Assembly (NCBI GenBank): GCA_946535985.1
Contig: CAMNDY010000003.1
Coordinates: forward strand, 21,771-85,770
Length of the DNA stretch: 64,000 bases
Direction: 5' to 3'
From: an uncultured Treponema sp.
Lineage (GTDB): Bacteria > Spirochaetota > Spirochaetia > Treponematales > Treponemataceae
In this document: one piece after another, positions 28,456 through 35,587 of the stretch
Numbering within the stretch: the stretch's first letter is position 1
Layout: each line of letters begins with the position of its first letter
Translations under genes and position numbers: made by a program
Notes under the pieces: model-generated
Told to the model about the DNA's origin: nothing
Seen by the model: the letters and a program-made list of their open reading frames with translations, nothing else
Databases searched by the model: none

Positions 28456-29387
28456 AATTCAATTTCCATGTCCTCTTTTGCAAGGTCAATATAAATGTCT
28501 TTGTGTGCAATATATTGAGCATACCATCTTGCAGCCTGAAGAATTGAATCAAGCTTTTTGTCATCATAAGTAGGCTCATGATGGAAAAGATAGAGATTTT
28601 TAATATTCCAGTGAACGGCAAAATCAACTGCATAACAGAAGGCAGAATGACCCCAGTTCTGCTTGCGGTAAGCTTCTTCGGTTGTATACTGAGAATCTAT
28701 TACAAGACAGTCGGCATTGCGGAAAACCTGCTCGTGCATTGGAGAAATATCAAAGTCATTTGAATTAAGTTCTACGTCTGTAGCAAAAACAAACTTTTTA
28801 TTTCCTTCGGTAACTGCATAGCTGTAAGAAGTTCCCGGATGCGACATTGGACAGCATACAATCTGGGTATTTCCGATATTTATAGGGCTGCCCGGAATCA
28901 AATTCATAAAGTTCATCTTTTTAGTAAGGGCACCAAAAGGAACAGGATAATATGGTTGATTCATCTGATCTACAAGATATTGTTTTGCTTTTTCATCGGT
29001 TGAATATACATTAAACTCGCTGTTTGGATTATAAGCAGCATCAAAAAAAGGAAGACCCTGAATATGATCCCAATGAAAATGTGTAAAGAAAAGATTATAG
29101 ATATTGTCTTTTGGAAGATTGCCCGATTTACCAAGAACGCGGATACCGGTTCCTGCATCAAAGATAAGTTCATTGCCAAGGGATTTTACTTCTACACAGG
29201 TAGTATTTCCGCCTGTTGTACCAAAAATCCAGGAAGGAAGGGATGAAACAAATTTAGCACGCGCTTCTTCATTCTTTAAATCATCCACCGTGATTCTTTG
29301 AACAGCTGCCATTATTTTTGACTGGATTTGCTGAGGCGTAAGCGGCGTAGGTAATGACCCTCTAACTCCCCAAAAATGAATAAGCAC
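28452..29387 (-). CDS. MBL-fold metallo-hydrolase (cytosolic)
   Basis: The 311-residue protein belongs to the metallo-beta-lactamase superfamily, with FTHFHWDHIQGLP (HxHxDH, about residues 108-113), PMSHPG, FATDVE and a terminal histidine in FHHEP as the metal ligands. MLIHFWGVRGSLPTP at the N terminus and NTTCVEV are characteristic of the RNase Z/phosphonate-hydrolase-like cluster often annotated as cAMP phosphodiesterase or PhnP-like. No signal peptide is present. It heads the operon running into mltG-dnaG-rpoD. Substrate is not known; cyclic nucleotide or RNA phosphodiester are the likely choices. Confidence 0.8.
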   Translation of the reverse strand: MLIHFWGVRGSLPTPLTPQQIQSKIMAAVQRITVDDLKNEEARAKFVSSLPSWIFGTTGGNTTCVEVKSLGNELIFDAGTGIRVLGKSGNLPKDNIYNLFFTHFHWDHIQGLPFFDAAYNPNSEFNVYSTDEKAKQYLVDQMNQPYYPVPFGALTKKMNFMNLIPGSPINIGNTQIVCCPMSHPGTSYSYAVTEGNKKFVFATDVELNSNDFDISPMHEQVFRNADCLVIDSQYTTEEAYRKQNWGHSAFCYAVDFAVHWNIKNLYLFHHEPTYDDKKLDSILQAARWYAQYIAHKDIYIDLAKEDMEIEL

Positions 29388-29487
29388 TTTATCCCCTCTT
29401 TCGTTTAGTTAATTATTATTATTGTAAATTAAAGGGGTGAATTTGTCAAATTGTAAAATATAAAAGTAATAAAAAAACAGATTCAGT

Positions 29488-29583
29488 ATTAAAAATTGCG
29501 GAGCGAGATTTCTGATTTTGCGGAACGTCCTCTTCGTTTAGTGGAGCAAAATCAGAAATCTTGCGGAAGCGATTTTTATATTA
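29488..29583. repeat. Nested hairpin element upstream of tRNA genes
   Basis: Perfect 16-bp inverted arms at 29506-29521 (AGATTTCTGATTTTGC) and 29546-29561 surround a 24-base loop; weaker outer arms TAAAAATTGCG and CGATTTTTATA extend it. The 273-bp gap between the MBL gene and tRNA-Thr holds nothing else apart from a tRNA promoter. The element resembles that at 59853-59941 in size, arms containing GATTTCT, and GCGGAG border. Confidence 0.7.
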
Positions 29584-29619
29584 AAATGCATTTTTTTTAA
29601 TATTTTTAGAATTGCATAC

Positions 29620-29648
29620 TTGACTAAGTTTCTGATTTTCAATAATAT
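29620..29648 (+). promoter_or_regulatory. Sigma-70 promoter of the tRNA-Thr/tRNA-Tyr pair
   Basis: TTGACT at 29620-29625 and TAATAT at 29643-29648 are 17 bases apart; the predicted start lies about six bases before tRNA-Thr. Confidence 0.6.
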
Positions 29649-29660
29649 ATAATAACTCTT

Positions 29661-29733
29661 GCTGCTTTAGCTCAGTTGGTAGAGCACGTGATTTGTAATC
29701 TCGGGGTCGTGGGTCCAAGTCCTACAAGCAGCT
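29661..29733 (+). tRNA. tRNA-Thr (anticodon TGT)
   Basis: A 73-nt cloverleaf: acceptor GCTGCTT/AAGCAGC, D arm with GTTGGTAGAGC, anticodon loop TTTGTAA (TGT), T arm GTGGG-TCCAAGT-CCTAC, discriminator T. CCA is not encoded. The T loop starts TC rather than the near-universal TT, so the base at position 55 is C. The anticodon stem also has one T-T mismatch. Confidence 0.92.
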
Positions 29734-29738
29734 TTTAA

Positions 29739-29820
29739 GGGGAGTTCGCATAGCGGCAATTGCAAGGGACTGTAAATCCCTCGGCTCACGCCTCCAGAGG
29801 TTCGAGTCCTCTACTCCCCA
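29739..29820 (+). tRNA. tRNA-Tyr (anticodon GTA)
   Basis: An 82-nt class II tRNA, five bases after tRNA-Thr: acceptor GGGGAGT/ACTCCCC, anticodon stem AGGGA/TCCCT with loop CTGTAAA (GTA), long variable arm, T arm AGAGG-TTCGAGT-CCTCT and discriminator A. CCA is not encoded. The two tRNAs are surely one transcript. Confidence 0.97.
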
Positions 29821-29827
29821 GTAAAAT

Positions 29828-29853
29828 GACTGCCTTGTGCAGTCTTTTTTTTT
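29828..29853 (+). terminator. Rho-independent terminator of the tRNA operon
   Basis: Stem GACTGC/GCAGTC with a five-base loop is followed by nine T residues (29845-29853). It ends three bases before the glgA stop on the other strand, so it separates the two converging transcripts. Confidence 0.85.
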
Positions 29854-29855
29854 GC

Positions 29856-31415
29856 CTATTTCAAGATACTTTCAAAAAAGGGTAGATACTCATTAAGAAT
29901 GACATTTTTCCAAAGATAATTTTTATGAACATAAAGTGCAGCCGCTTTTATCATTTCGTCGATTTTCTGCGGATTGTATAATTTAAGAGCAATTACTTCG
30001 CTAAGCTTTGCAATCAGATTTTCATGTGTATTATTCTGGTATAAAAATCCAGTTTTGTAATTTACAATTTTATTCAAACCGCCGGTTGCATTTGCCACAG
30101 GTAAAGTTCCATATATCTGCGAAATAAAATCTTCAAGCCCGCAGGGTTCAAAAAAGCTTGGAAGAACAATAAAGTCGCCGATTGCATTTACAAGACGGGC
30201 AGCTTTCTGGTTATAGCCATTTAAGAAAATTACTTTTCCTTCAAAGCGTGAACAAAGATTTATAAGTTCCTTTTCTAAAGAAATTTCACCTTGCCCTGCA
30301 ATCACAAATTTTACGCTTTCGTAGTTATTCAAAATTGCGGGAATTGCTTTAATTAAAACAGAAATCCCCTTCTGGTTTGTAATGCGTCCGTGGTAAGAAA
30401 TAAAAATCTGCCTGTCTTTTTCCTGGGGGCGGATATTAATTTTTCCGTAGGATTTCACACCTTCAATCTGCGAATACTGAATCTGTTCTACACAATAATC
30501 ACGACACTTAAACTTTCCCTCTAAGTCGCCTGTCTCGGGATTAAACTCAAAAGGCAGATGGGATTCTTTCATGTCAGAAGGATTATAGCGTTCATAATCA
30601 ATTCCGTTGGTAATACCTTTTATGTTTGTATAGCGGTTAAAGAAAATCGGGCTAAGACCTTCTGTTTCGTCAATGTTAAAAGGATCTATAAGTTCTTTTG
30701 CGTAATGTTCAGAAACAGTTGTAATATGAGCTCCTGCATTTGCTGCAAGAAGGAATGGTTCAACTTTAAAATCATTTAGGGCGCCTGCTAACTCTGCTTC
30801 CGGTAATCCTGTATACCAGGCTGCTTCTCCAATACTTGAAAAATTATGATGATATGCAGGACCTGCATTATGAATTGTTACAACAAAGGCTGTCTTCTCA
30901 AAAACTGCTTCTTTTTTTGCAAAGCAAGGAACAAGCGAACAGGAAGCATCCTGGCAGTGAATAATATCGGGAAGCCCGGCAGAATTCACTTTGTTGCCAT
31001 AGGCACTCACAGCCTTGCAAAAAAGCGTATCCATAAAAGGTGTGTCTTTATGTCCAAAGCCTTTTACAAAATCGGGGTTCTTTTCCTGTTCGGCTGCGGT
31101 ATAGGTATAAATGGCTTCTTTTTCTTCAAAGCAGGCGTGATGAACAAATATCACATCAAAATTTCCCTGGTTACAGACAGCTTTTTTATAAGTTACACTC
31201 TCCTCTTTTGCACACATTGGAATATTAAGAGCAGCAACTTCTGTAGTTTTGTGATTTTTAATAAGCTCAAGCGAAGTACATTTGAAATATGGAATGAATA
31301 AAGTTACAGAATGTCCGGCTAAAGCAAGTTCTTTACAAAGAGAAAAAGAAACGTTTTTTACTCCACCGGCTTCGGCAATACCGGCACATTCCATACTTAC
31401 AATCCAGAATTTCAT
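29856..31415 (-). CDS. glgA: Glycogen synthase GlgA (GT5)
   Basis: GlgA transfers glucose from ADP-glucose to the growing alpha-1,4-glucan. The 519-residue GT-B protein has the N-terminal sugar-nucleotide motif in the form AEAGGVKNVSFSL (KTGGLGDV in E. coli), DIIHCQDASC, the linker helix and the C-terminal ISYHGRITNQKGISVLI and PSFFEPCGLEDFISQIYGTLPV blocks with the catalytic EPCG glutamate. No signal peptide. It overlaps the upstream SPFH-like gene by four bases (ATGA). No other glycogen genes are adjacent. Starch synthase type with UDP-glucose is a less likely alternative. Confidence 0.92.
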   Translation of the reverse strand: MKFWIVSMECAGIAEAGGVKNVSFSLCKELALAGHSVTLFIPYFKCTSLELIKNHKTTEVAALNIPMCAKEESVTYKKAVCNQGNFDVIFVHHACFEEKEAIYTYTAAEQEKNPDFVKGFGHKDTPFMDTLFCKAVSAYGNKVNSAGLPDIIHCQDASCSLVPCFAKKEAVFEKTAFVVTIHNAGPAYHHNFSSIGEAAWYTGLPEAELAGALNDFKVEPFLLAANAGAHITTVSEHYAKELIDPFNIDETEGLSPIFFNRYTNIKGITNGIDYERYNPSDMKESHLPFEFNPETGDLEGKFKCRDYCVEQIQYSQIEGVKSYGKINIRPQEKDRQIFISYHGRITNQKGISVLIKAIPAILNNYESVKFVIAGQGEISLEKELINLCSRFEGKVIFLNGYNQKAARLVNAIGDFIVLPSFFEPCGLEDFISQIYGTLPVANATGGLNKIVNYKTGFLYQNNTHENLIAKLSEVIALKLYNPQKIDEMIKAAALYVHKNYLWKNVILNEYLPFFESILK

Positions 31416-31987
31416 AATGAATTTGCCTCACTTGAATTGTATGAATAGTCTGTAATGGCAAGAACGTTTATGTCAAAATCGGGATACTCTTTGTAAAAAG
31501 CAAGGGCACTAACAAGCTCAGAGATGGTCAGGCTTTGAGGAGAAAAAAATGGATCCTGATTAAATTTTATAAGGATATAATCTGCAGCACGTTGTGCCAG
31601 GTAGGAAGCAACTCCATCAAGATAGCTTTCAAAATCATCCTGATTAGAAATTTTATTGTCATTTAAAAGATCGGCAATGAGCTCTGCTTCGTATGAAAGT
31701 GATATTTGAAAAGTAAAAGTATAATCGCCTGTATAACGCTTTCCTGTTATAGTTTTAGAACCGTTATATGGCTTATATTCAAACTTTTGAATCTGGGCAT
31801 TTGTAGGAATTAAAAATTCCTTGTGCCAGGAGAATTTTCCCGGAATTACAAGATTTTTACTTACTCCACCTGTTTTTGATTGCACAATACCAATGCTTCC
31901 GGGTTTAACTTTTATTTGAGTCCATCCTAAAAAAAATACAAATCCACCAAAAACTAAGAGTATTAAAAAACATATAAAGTTCTTCAT
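31412..31987 (-). CDS. Membrane-anchored SPFH/band-7-like protein
   Basis: A 191-residue protein with an N-terminal membrane helix (FICFLILLVFGGFVFFLGW) followed by VKPGSIGIVQSKTGGVSKNL and VIPGKFSWHKEFLIPTNAQ, the start of a prohibitin-like (SPFH/band 7) domain, then a beta strand with FTFQISLSYEAEL and a helical end. The domain is shorter than the usual 200-plus residues and I see no long coiled coil. Band-7 proteins organise membrane microdomains and proteases. The stop overlaps the glgA start, but a metabolic link is not evident. Confidence 0.6.
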   Translation of the reverse strand: MKNFICFLILLVFGGFVFFLGWTQIKVKPGSIGIVQSKTGGVSKNLVIPGKFSWHKEFLIPTNAQIQKFEYKPYNGSKTITGKRYTGDYTFTFQISLSYEAELIADLLNDNKISNQDDFESYLDGVASYLAQRAADYILIKFNQDPFFSPQSLTISELVSALAFYKEYPDFDINVLAITDYSYNSSEANSL

Positions 31988-32014
31988 CAGAAAATCCCGA
32001 AAATTAAATCTCTT

Positions 32015-32043
32015 TGCAATAAAAATTAAATTACAGTAATATT
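32015..32043 (+). promoter_or_regulatory. Sigma-70 promoter of the membrane protein-CCA enzyme pair
   Basis: TTGCAA and TAATAT are spaced by 17 bases; an AGGAA ribosome site follows and the ATG at 32061 lies about 18 bases after the -10 box. Confidence 0.5.
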
Positions 32044-32060
32044 ATAACAACAGGAACTTT

Positions 32061-32459
32061 ATGACACAAGAGAAAGAATCTCAAGGCTCTCAAGAAAATC
32101 AGAAAATCTCAAAAAAGAAGCGAATTTTTCCTTATGCAATTTTGGGAAAGCTTACAAGAAATTCGATAATTCTTGATTTTTTAATCTGCCTGCTTTTATT
32201 TTCTCTTTATCTCATCGGAAACTTTCAGTATTTTACAGACAGGACTCAGCTTAGGATTCTTTTAGTTTTAAGTATTACAGCTGCAGCCTTATGCATCCTT
32301 TCTTTTTTGGGAATTGTCGTTGAAGTTGTTTTTGTTTTTATGAAAGGCCGTAAGAGCTCTGCCTTTTTTTCGATTTTGCTATATATTTTTACGCTGATTA
32401 TCGGAGGCGGATTAATAGGATTTTCTACAGTTATAAGACGAATTGCAGTTGGTATTTAG
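32061..32459 (+). CDS. Small polytopic membrane protein, unknown function
   Basis: A 132-residue protein with a polar, basic N-terminal 35 residues (many Glu, Gln, Lys) and three membrane helices: ILDFLICLLLFSLYLIGNF, ILLVLSITAAALCILSFLGIV and FSILLYIFTLIIGGGLIGF. No motif identifies a family. It lies seven bases before the CCA-adding enzyme gene and shares its promoter. Confidence 0.65.
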   Translation: MTQEKESQGSQENQKISKKKRIFPYAILGKLTRNSIILDFLICLLLFSLYLIGNFQYFTDRTQLRILLVLSITAAALCILSFLGIVVEVVFVFMKGRKSSAFFSILLYIFTLIIGGGLIGFSTVIRRIAVGI

Positions 32460-32465
32460 TAAGTT

Positions 32466-33827
32466 ATGAAGATAAGAATTGATAAAGTTTTGAAAGATTT
32501 TAATTCTCATTTTGAAGACGCAGGCTTTAAGGCATATCTTGTCGGCGGTGCTGTTCGCGATATTTTTCTTCATAAAAAACCACATGATTATGATGTTGCA
32601 ACAAATTCTACTCCCCAGGATGTCATGAAGCTTTTTAAGGTTGTTATTCCAACCGGCTTTGAACATGGCACAGTTACAGTTCATTTTAGGGGGCTCGAAA
32701 TTGAAGTTACAACCTTCAGAACCGAAAGCGGATATTCAGACGGAAGACATCCGGACTCAGTAAATTACGCAGCAACAATTGAAGAAGACCTTGCCCGCCG
32801 TGATTTTACAATAAATGCAATTGCTGCCGATTTGAAAAACGGAAAGATAGTTGATCCTTTTGGCGGCAGAAGAGATATTAAAAAAAAGATAATCCGCACA
32901 GTTGGAAAAGCTCATGACCGCTTTATGGAAGACGGATTACGGCCTGTAAGATGTGTGCGTTTTGCATGTAAGTTGGGATTTAGTATAGAAAAGTGCACAT
33001 ATTCAGAATTATTCGATAGTGATGTACAGAATAAAATCAGGTTCATTTCTATTGAGCGCTTCCGCGATGAGTTTGATAAAATCCTTGCCTGCCCAAAACC
33101 TTCGCTAGGATTAAAGCTTTTAGAAGAAAGCGGAATGCTTGCAATATTTATTCCGGAGTTTCTTGCGGGGCGTGGATGCATTCAGTCTGACCAGCGAGGC
33201 TTTCACGATTTTGATGTATTGGATCATCTTTTTTATGCCTGCGACGGTGCACCTCTTGAAAAAGCAAATGTTCGCCTTGCAGCCCTCTTTCATGATATTG
33301 GAAAGCCAGCTGCTAAAAAGATTATAGACGAAAACATCACATTTTATAATCACGAAAAAATTGGTGCCCAGCTTACAAAGCAGATTCTTACAAGGCTAAA
33401 ATATCCTAATGCAGTAATTGATGATGTCTGCCATTTAATAGAGGAACATATGTTTAATTACGAATCAAACTGGACAGTTCCTGCAGTAAGACGTTTTATA
33501 ATCCGCGTTGGACAAGAGCATCTTGAAGATCTTTTTGATTTGCGTCTGGCCGATATGTACGGAATGCATAACCTGCCTGTTGAATATAAATACAGCGCCG
33601 CTATAAATCTTTTGGTTGAATTAAAAGACCGCATAGCTTTAGAGCTTGAAAAAAATAATGCCATGAGTCTTAAGGATCTTGCAATAAACGGCCGTGATTT
33701 AATTGATGCAGGCTTTGAACCTGGTAAAAAACTTGGTATTATCCTCAATCATCTTTTAGATTGCGTAATTGAAGATCCGGGGATGAATACGAAGGAAAAG
33801 CTTTTGGAAGTGGCAAAGAACTATTAA
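32466..33827 (+). CDS. cca: CCA tRNA nucleotidyltransferase / poly(A) polymerase family
   Basis: Class II nucleotidyltransferase. AYLVGGAVRDIFL and HDYDVATNSTP provide the catalytic GG and DxD residues, RRDFTINAIA and DPFGGRRDIKKKIIRTVG follow, then the helical recognition domain and an HD domain (LAALFHDIGKPA, HEKIGA) to residue 453. The HD domain and the absence of encoded CCA on all three tRNAs in this window support CCA addition over polyadenylation, though bacterial PcnB shares the fold. The HD part may carry 2',3'-cyclic phosphatase activity as in E. coli Cca. Confidence 0.88.
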   Translation: MKIRIDKVLKDFNSHFEDAGFKAYLVGGAVRDIFLHKKPHDYDVATNSTPQDVMKLFKVVIPTGFEHGTVTVHFRGLEIEVTTFRTESGYSDGRHPDSVNYAATIEEDLARRDFTINAIAADLKNGKIVDPFGGRRDIKKKIIRTVGKAHDRFMEDGLRPVRCVRFACKLGFSIEKCTYSELFDSDVQNKIRFISIERFRDEFDKILACPKPSLGLKLLEESGMLAIFIPEFLAGRGCIQSDQRGFHDFDVLDHLFYACDGAPLEKANVRLAALFHDIGKPAAKKIIDENITFYNHEKIGAQLTKQILTRLKYPNAVIDDVCHLIEEHMFNYESNWTVPAVRRFIIRVGQEHLEDLFDLRLADMYGMHNLPVEYKYSAAINLLVELKDRIALELEKNNAMSLKDLAINGRDLIDAGFEPGKKLGIILNHLLDCVIEDPGMNTKEKLLEVAKNY

Positions 33828-33832
33828 CCTTC

Positions 33833-33902
33833 TGTCATTGTCGGGCTTGACCCGACAATCTCATTAAAAAAAAAGATTCCCGGGTCAAGCCCGGGAATGA
33901 CA
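33833..33902. repeat. Inverted pair of TGTCATT hairpins (BIME-like)
   Basis: Two inverted units: TGTC, then ATTGTCGGG-CTTGA-CCCGACAAT, CTC; a short A-rich middle; AG, then ATTCCCGGG-TCAAG-CCCGGGAAT, GACA. Each has nine-base stems. The pair lies between the converging cca and trpS genes and could end both transcripts. The same pair design occurs at 60396-60459. Confidence 0.85.
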
Positions 33903-33909
33903 TAATCAT

Positions 33910-35010
33910 CTATATGAGCATATTCATAACAGTACGCACTTCATTAAGTGTCTGAATACCAATCTCTCTGGCACGGTTAGCTCCGTCTAACAAAACCTTG
34001 CGGATATATTCAGGATCTTTTTCAAGACGGGCACGTTCTTCGCGTAAAGGTCTTAGTTTTTCGTTTAAGGCTACTGTAAGCTCATTCTTAAGGGCACCAC
34101 CACCACCGTCTCCAATGCGGGCTGCAATTGCAGTTGGTTCTTCACCGGTACAAAGAGAAATGAGCATAAGAAGATTTGAAACTTCAGGACGATTTACAGG
34201 ATCATAGGTAATATTGCGGTCCTGGTCGGTCTTAGCCTTTTTAATGAGCTTTGCAGTTTCGTCTTCTGTAGCGCTTAGCATAATTGCATTTCCGCGGCTC
34301 TTAGACATCTTCTGACTTCCATCCAATCCAAGAATCATTGGAGTTTTAGAAAGCAATGCCTGAGGCTCAGGGAATACAGGTTCTTTACCCATATCGGTAC
34401 AGAACTTTTTGTTAAAGCGGCTGGCGATTGTACGGGTCATTTCAAGGTGTGGAAGCTGGTCTTTTCCTACAGGAACAATATTACCTTTGCAGAAAAGAAT
34501 ATCGCAGGCCTGATGTACAGGGTATGTATACATTCCGGCATTTACGTTTTTAAGACCGGCAGATTCAATTTCTTCTTTTACAGTCGGATTGCGCGAAAGT
34601 TCGGCATTAGAAACAAGAGTGAGGAAAGGAATCATAAGCTGGTTACATTCAGGAACATAGCTGTGAGGGTAAATGATTACATCCTGTTTGCTTGGGTCAA
34701 TTCCTGCAGCAAGATAATCAATTACAAGTTGCTTTGTGTTCTGACTTATTTTATCAAAGGCATCGTGATCGGTAAGAACCTGGTAATCTGCAATAAGAAT
34801 CATAGTAGGAACACCCATATTTGCCAGGCGCACACGATTCTGCAAAGAACCAAAATAGTGTCCGATATGCAAAAGTCCTGTTGGACGGTCTCCTGTAAGA
34901 ACACGATATTTCTGCGGATTTTTAATAAGATCCTCTTCGATTTTTTTACTGCGTTCCAGCGCAGCCTCAAAGCTTTTGTTTATGTCTGTATATTGAATTT
35001 CGTCTGCCAT
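33910..35010 (-). CDS. trpS: Tryptophanyl-tRNA synthetase
   Basis: The 366-residue class I synthetase charges tRNA-Trp. TGDRPTGLLHIGHYFGSL is the HIGH region and KMSKSRGNAI the KMSKS loop; MYTYPVHQACDILF is the tryptophan pocket and DQLPHLEMTR follows. A 20-30-residue N-terminal extension precedes the Rossmann fold, usual in spirochaetal TrpS. A nearly ideal promoter is found upstream. Gene is monocistronic by context. Confidence 0.96.
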   Translation of the reverse strand: MADEIQYTDINKSFEAALERSKKIEEDLIKNPQKYRVLTGDRPTGLLHIGHYFGSLQNRVRLANMGVPTMILIADYQVLTDHDAFDKISQNTKQLVIDYLAAGIDPSKQDVIIYPHSYVPECNQLMIPFLTLVSNAELSRNPTVKEEIESAGLKNVNAGMYTYPVHQACDILFCKGNIVPVGKDQLPHLEMTRTIASRFNKKFCTDMGKEPVFPEPQALLSKTPMILGLDGSQKMSKSRGNAIMLSATEDETAKLIKKAKTDQDRNITYDPVNRPEVSNLLMLISLCTGEEPTAIAARIGDGGGGALKNELTVALNEKLRPLREERARLEKDPEYIRKVLLDGANRAREIGIQTLNEVRTVMNMLI

Positions 35011-35038
35011 AATTTCCTCTGTTTTTTAAAGTTGGTTT

Positions 35039-35067
35039 ATTATAATAATTATAGGGTACGGTGTCAA
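35039..35067 (-). promoter_or_regulatory. Consensus sigma-70 promoter of trpS
   Basis: Minus-strand TTGACA and TATAAT, both perfect, with 17-base spacing; predicted start about 25 bases before the trpS ATG. Confidence 0.7.
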
Positions 35068-35137
35068 AAGGGGGAATTGAAATATAAAATCCTGATTATT
35101 TTGTATATATATTGAATCAAAATCATACTTATAATAA

Positions 35138-35522
35138 AATATTTTTAATGTTACAAATAAAAATAGTATCGTTTTTATAGATGAAGGAAATCCTTTTGTA
35201 AATTCAAAAGATTTCGCAAAAGCAGCAAAAGAAAGTTCAAATTATTATATAAGCGGCAACAAATATCAGCAGACAAAACGACTTTACAGCAGCTTTTATA
35301 AGCTTTATGAAAAAAAATACTACAAGAATTATAAAACCAGATTTTGTTATTGTTGAAGATTCAAAAGCTGGATATCAATTCTTTAATCATATATGTAATC
35401 AATTTAGTATTCCTTGTACTTCTGCATCCAGTAAATCAAAAATCTATAGCGAAATATTAAAAACTTCATTTGATGCATATTCAAGAAAAGACAATGTAAT
35501 AATCCAAATTTACTATAGTTGA
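35138..35522 (+). pseudogene. Decayed gene remnant at island edge
   Basis: One frame is open from 35138 to the TGA at 35354-35356 and encodes IVFIDEGNPFVNSKDFAKA and SSNYYISGNKYQQTKRLY, with no usable start. At the eight-A run 35310-35317 the coding sense passes to another frame, which continues KPDFVIVEDSKAGYQFFNHI to a stop at 35522. Joined, they read as one protein missing its start and probably its C-terminal end. The words resemble a hypothetical protein of Clostridia that I remember only loosely, so the family is not claimed. It fills most of the 577-bp gap between trpS and the island. Confidence 0.6.
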
Positions 35523-35537
35523 GTATTAATCTATAAT
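35509..35537 (+). promoter_or_regulatory. Candidate promoter of the island's first gene
   Basis: TTTACT at 35509-35514 and a perfect TATAAT at 35532-35537 with 17-base spacing lie just after the remnant, about 50 bases before the YidC-sulfatase fusion gene. Confidence 0.45.
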
Positions 35538-35587
35538 TGATTAAAATATAGATGAATTATTTTTTTGAAACTTAGGAAATTTAAAAG

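Noticed and set aside
34447..35115. Plus-strand 222-codon frame over trpS
   Set aside because: Shadow of the conserved trpS coding strand, with odd Cys/Phe/Lys composition and no ribosome site.
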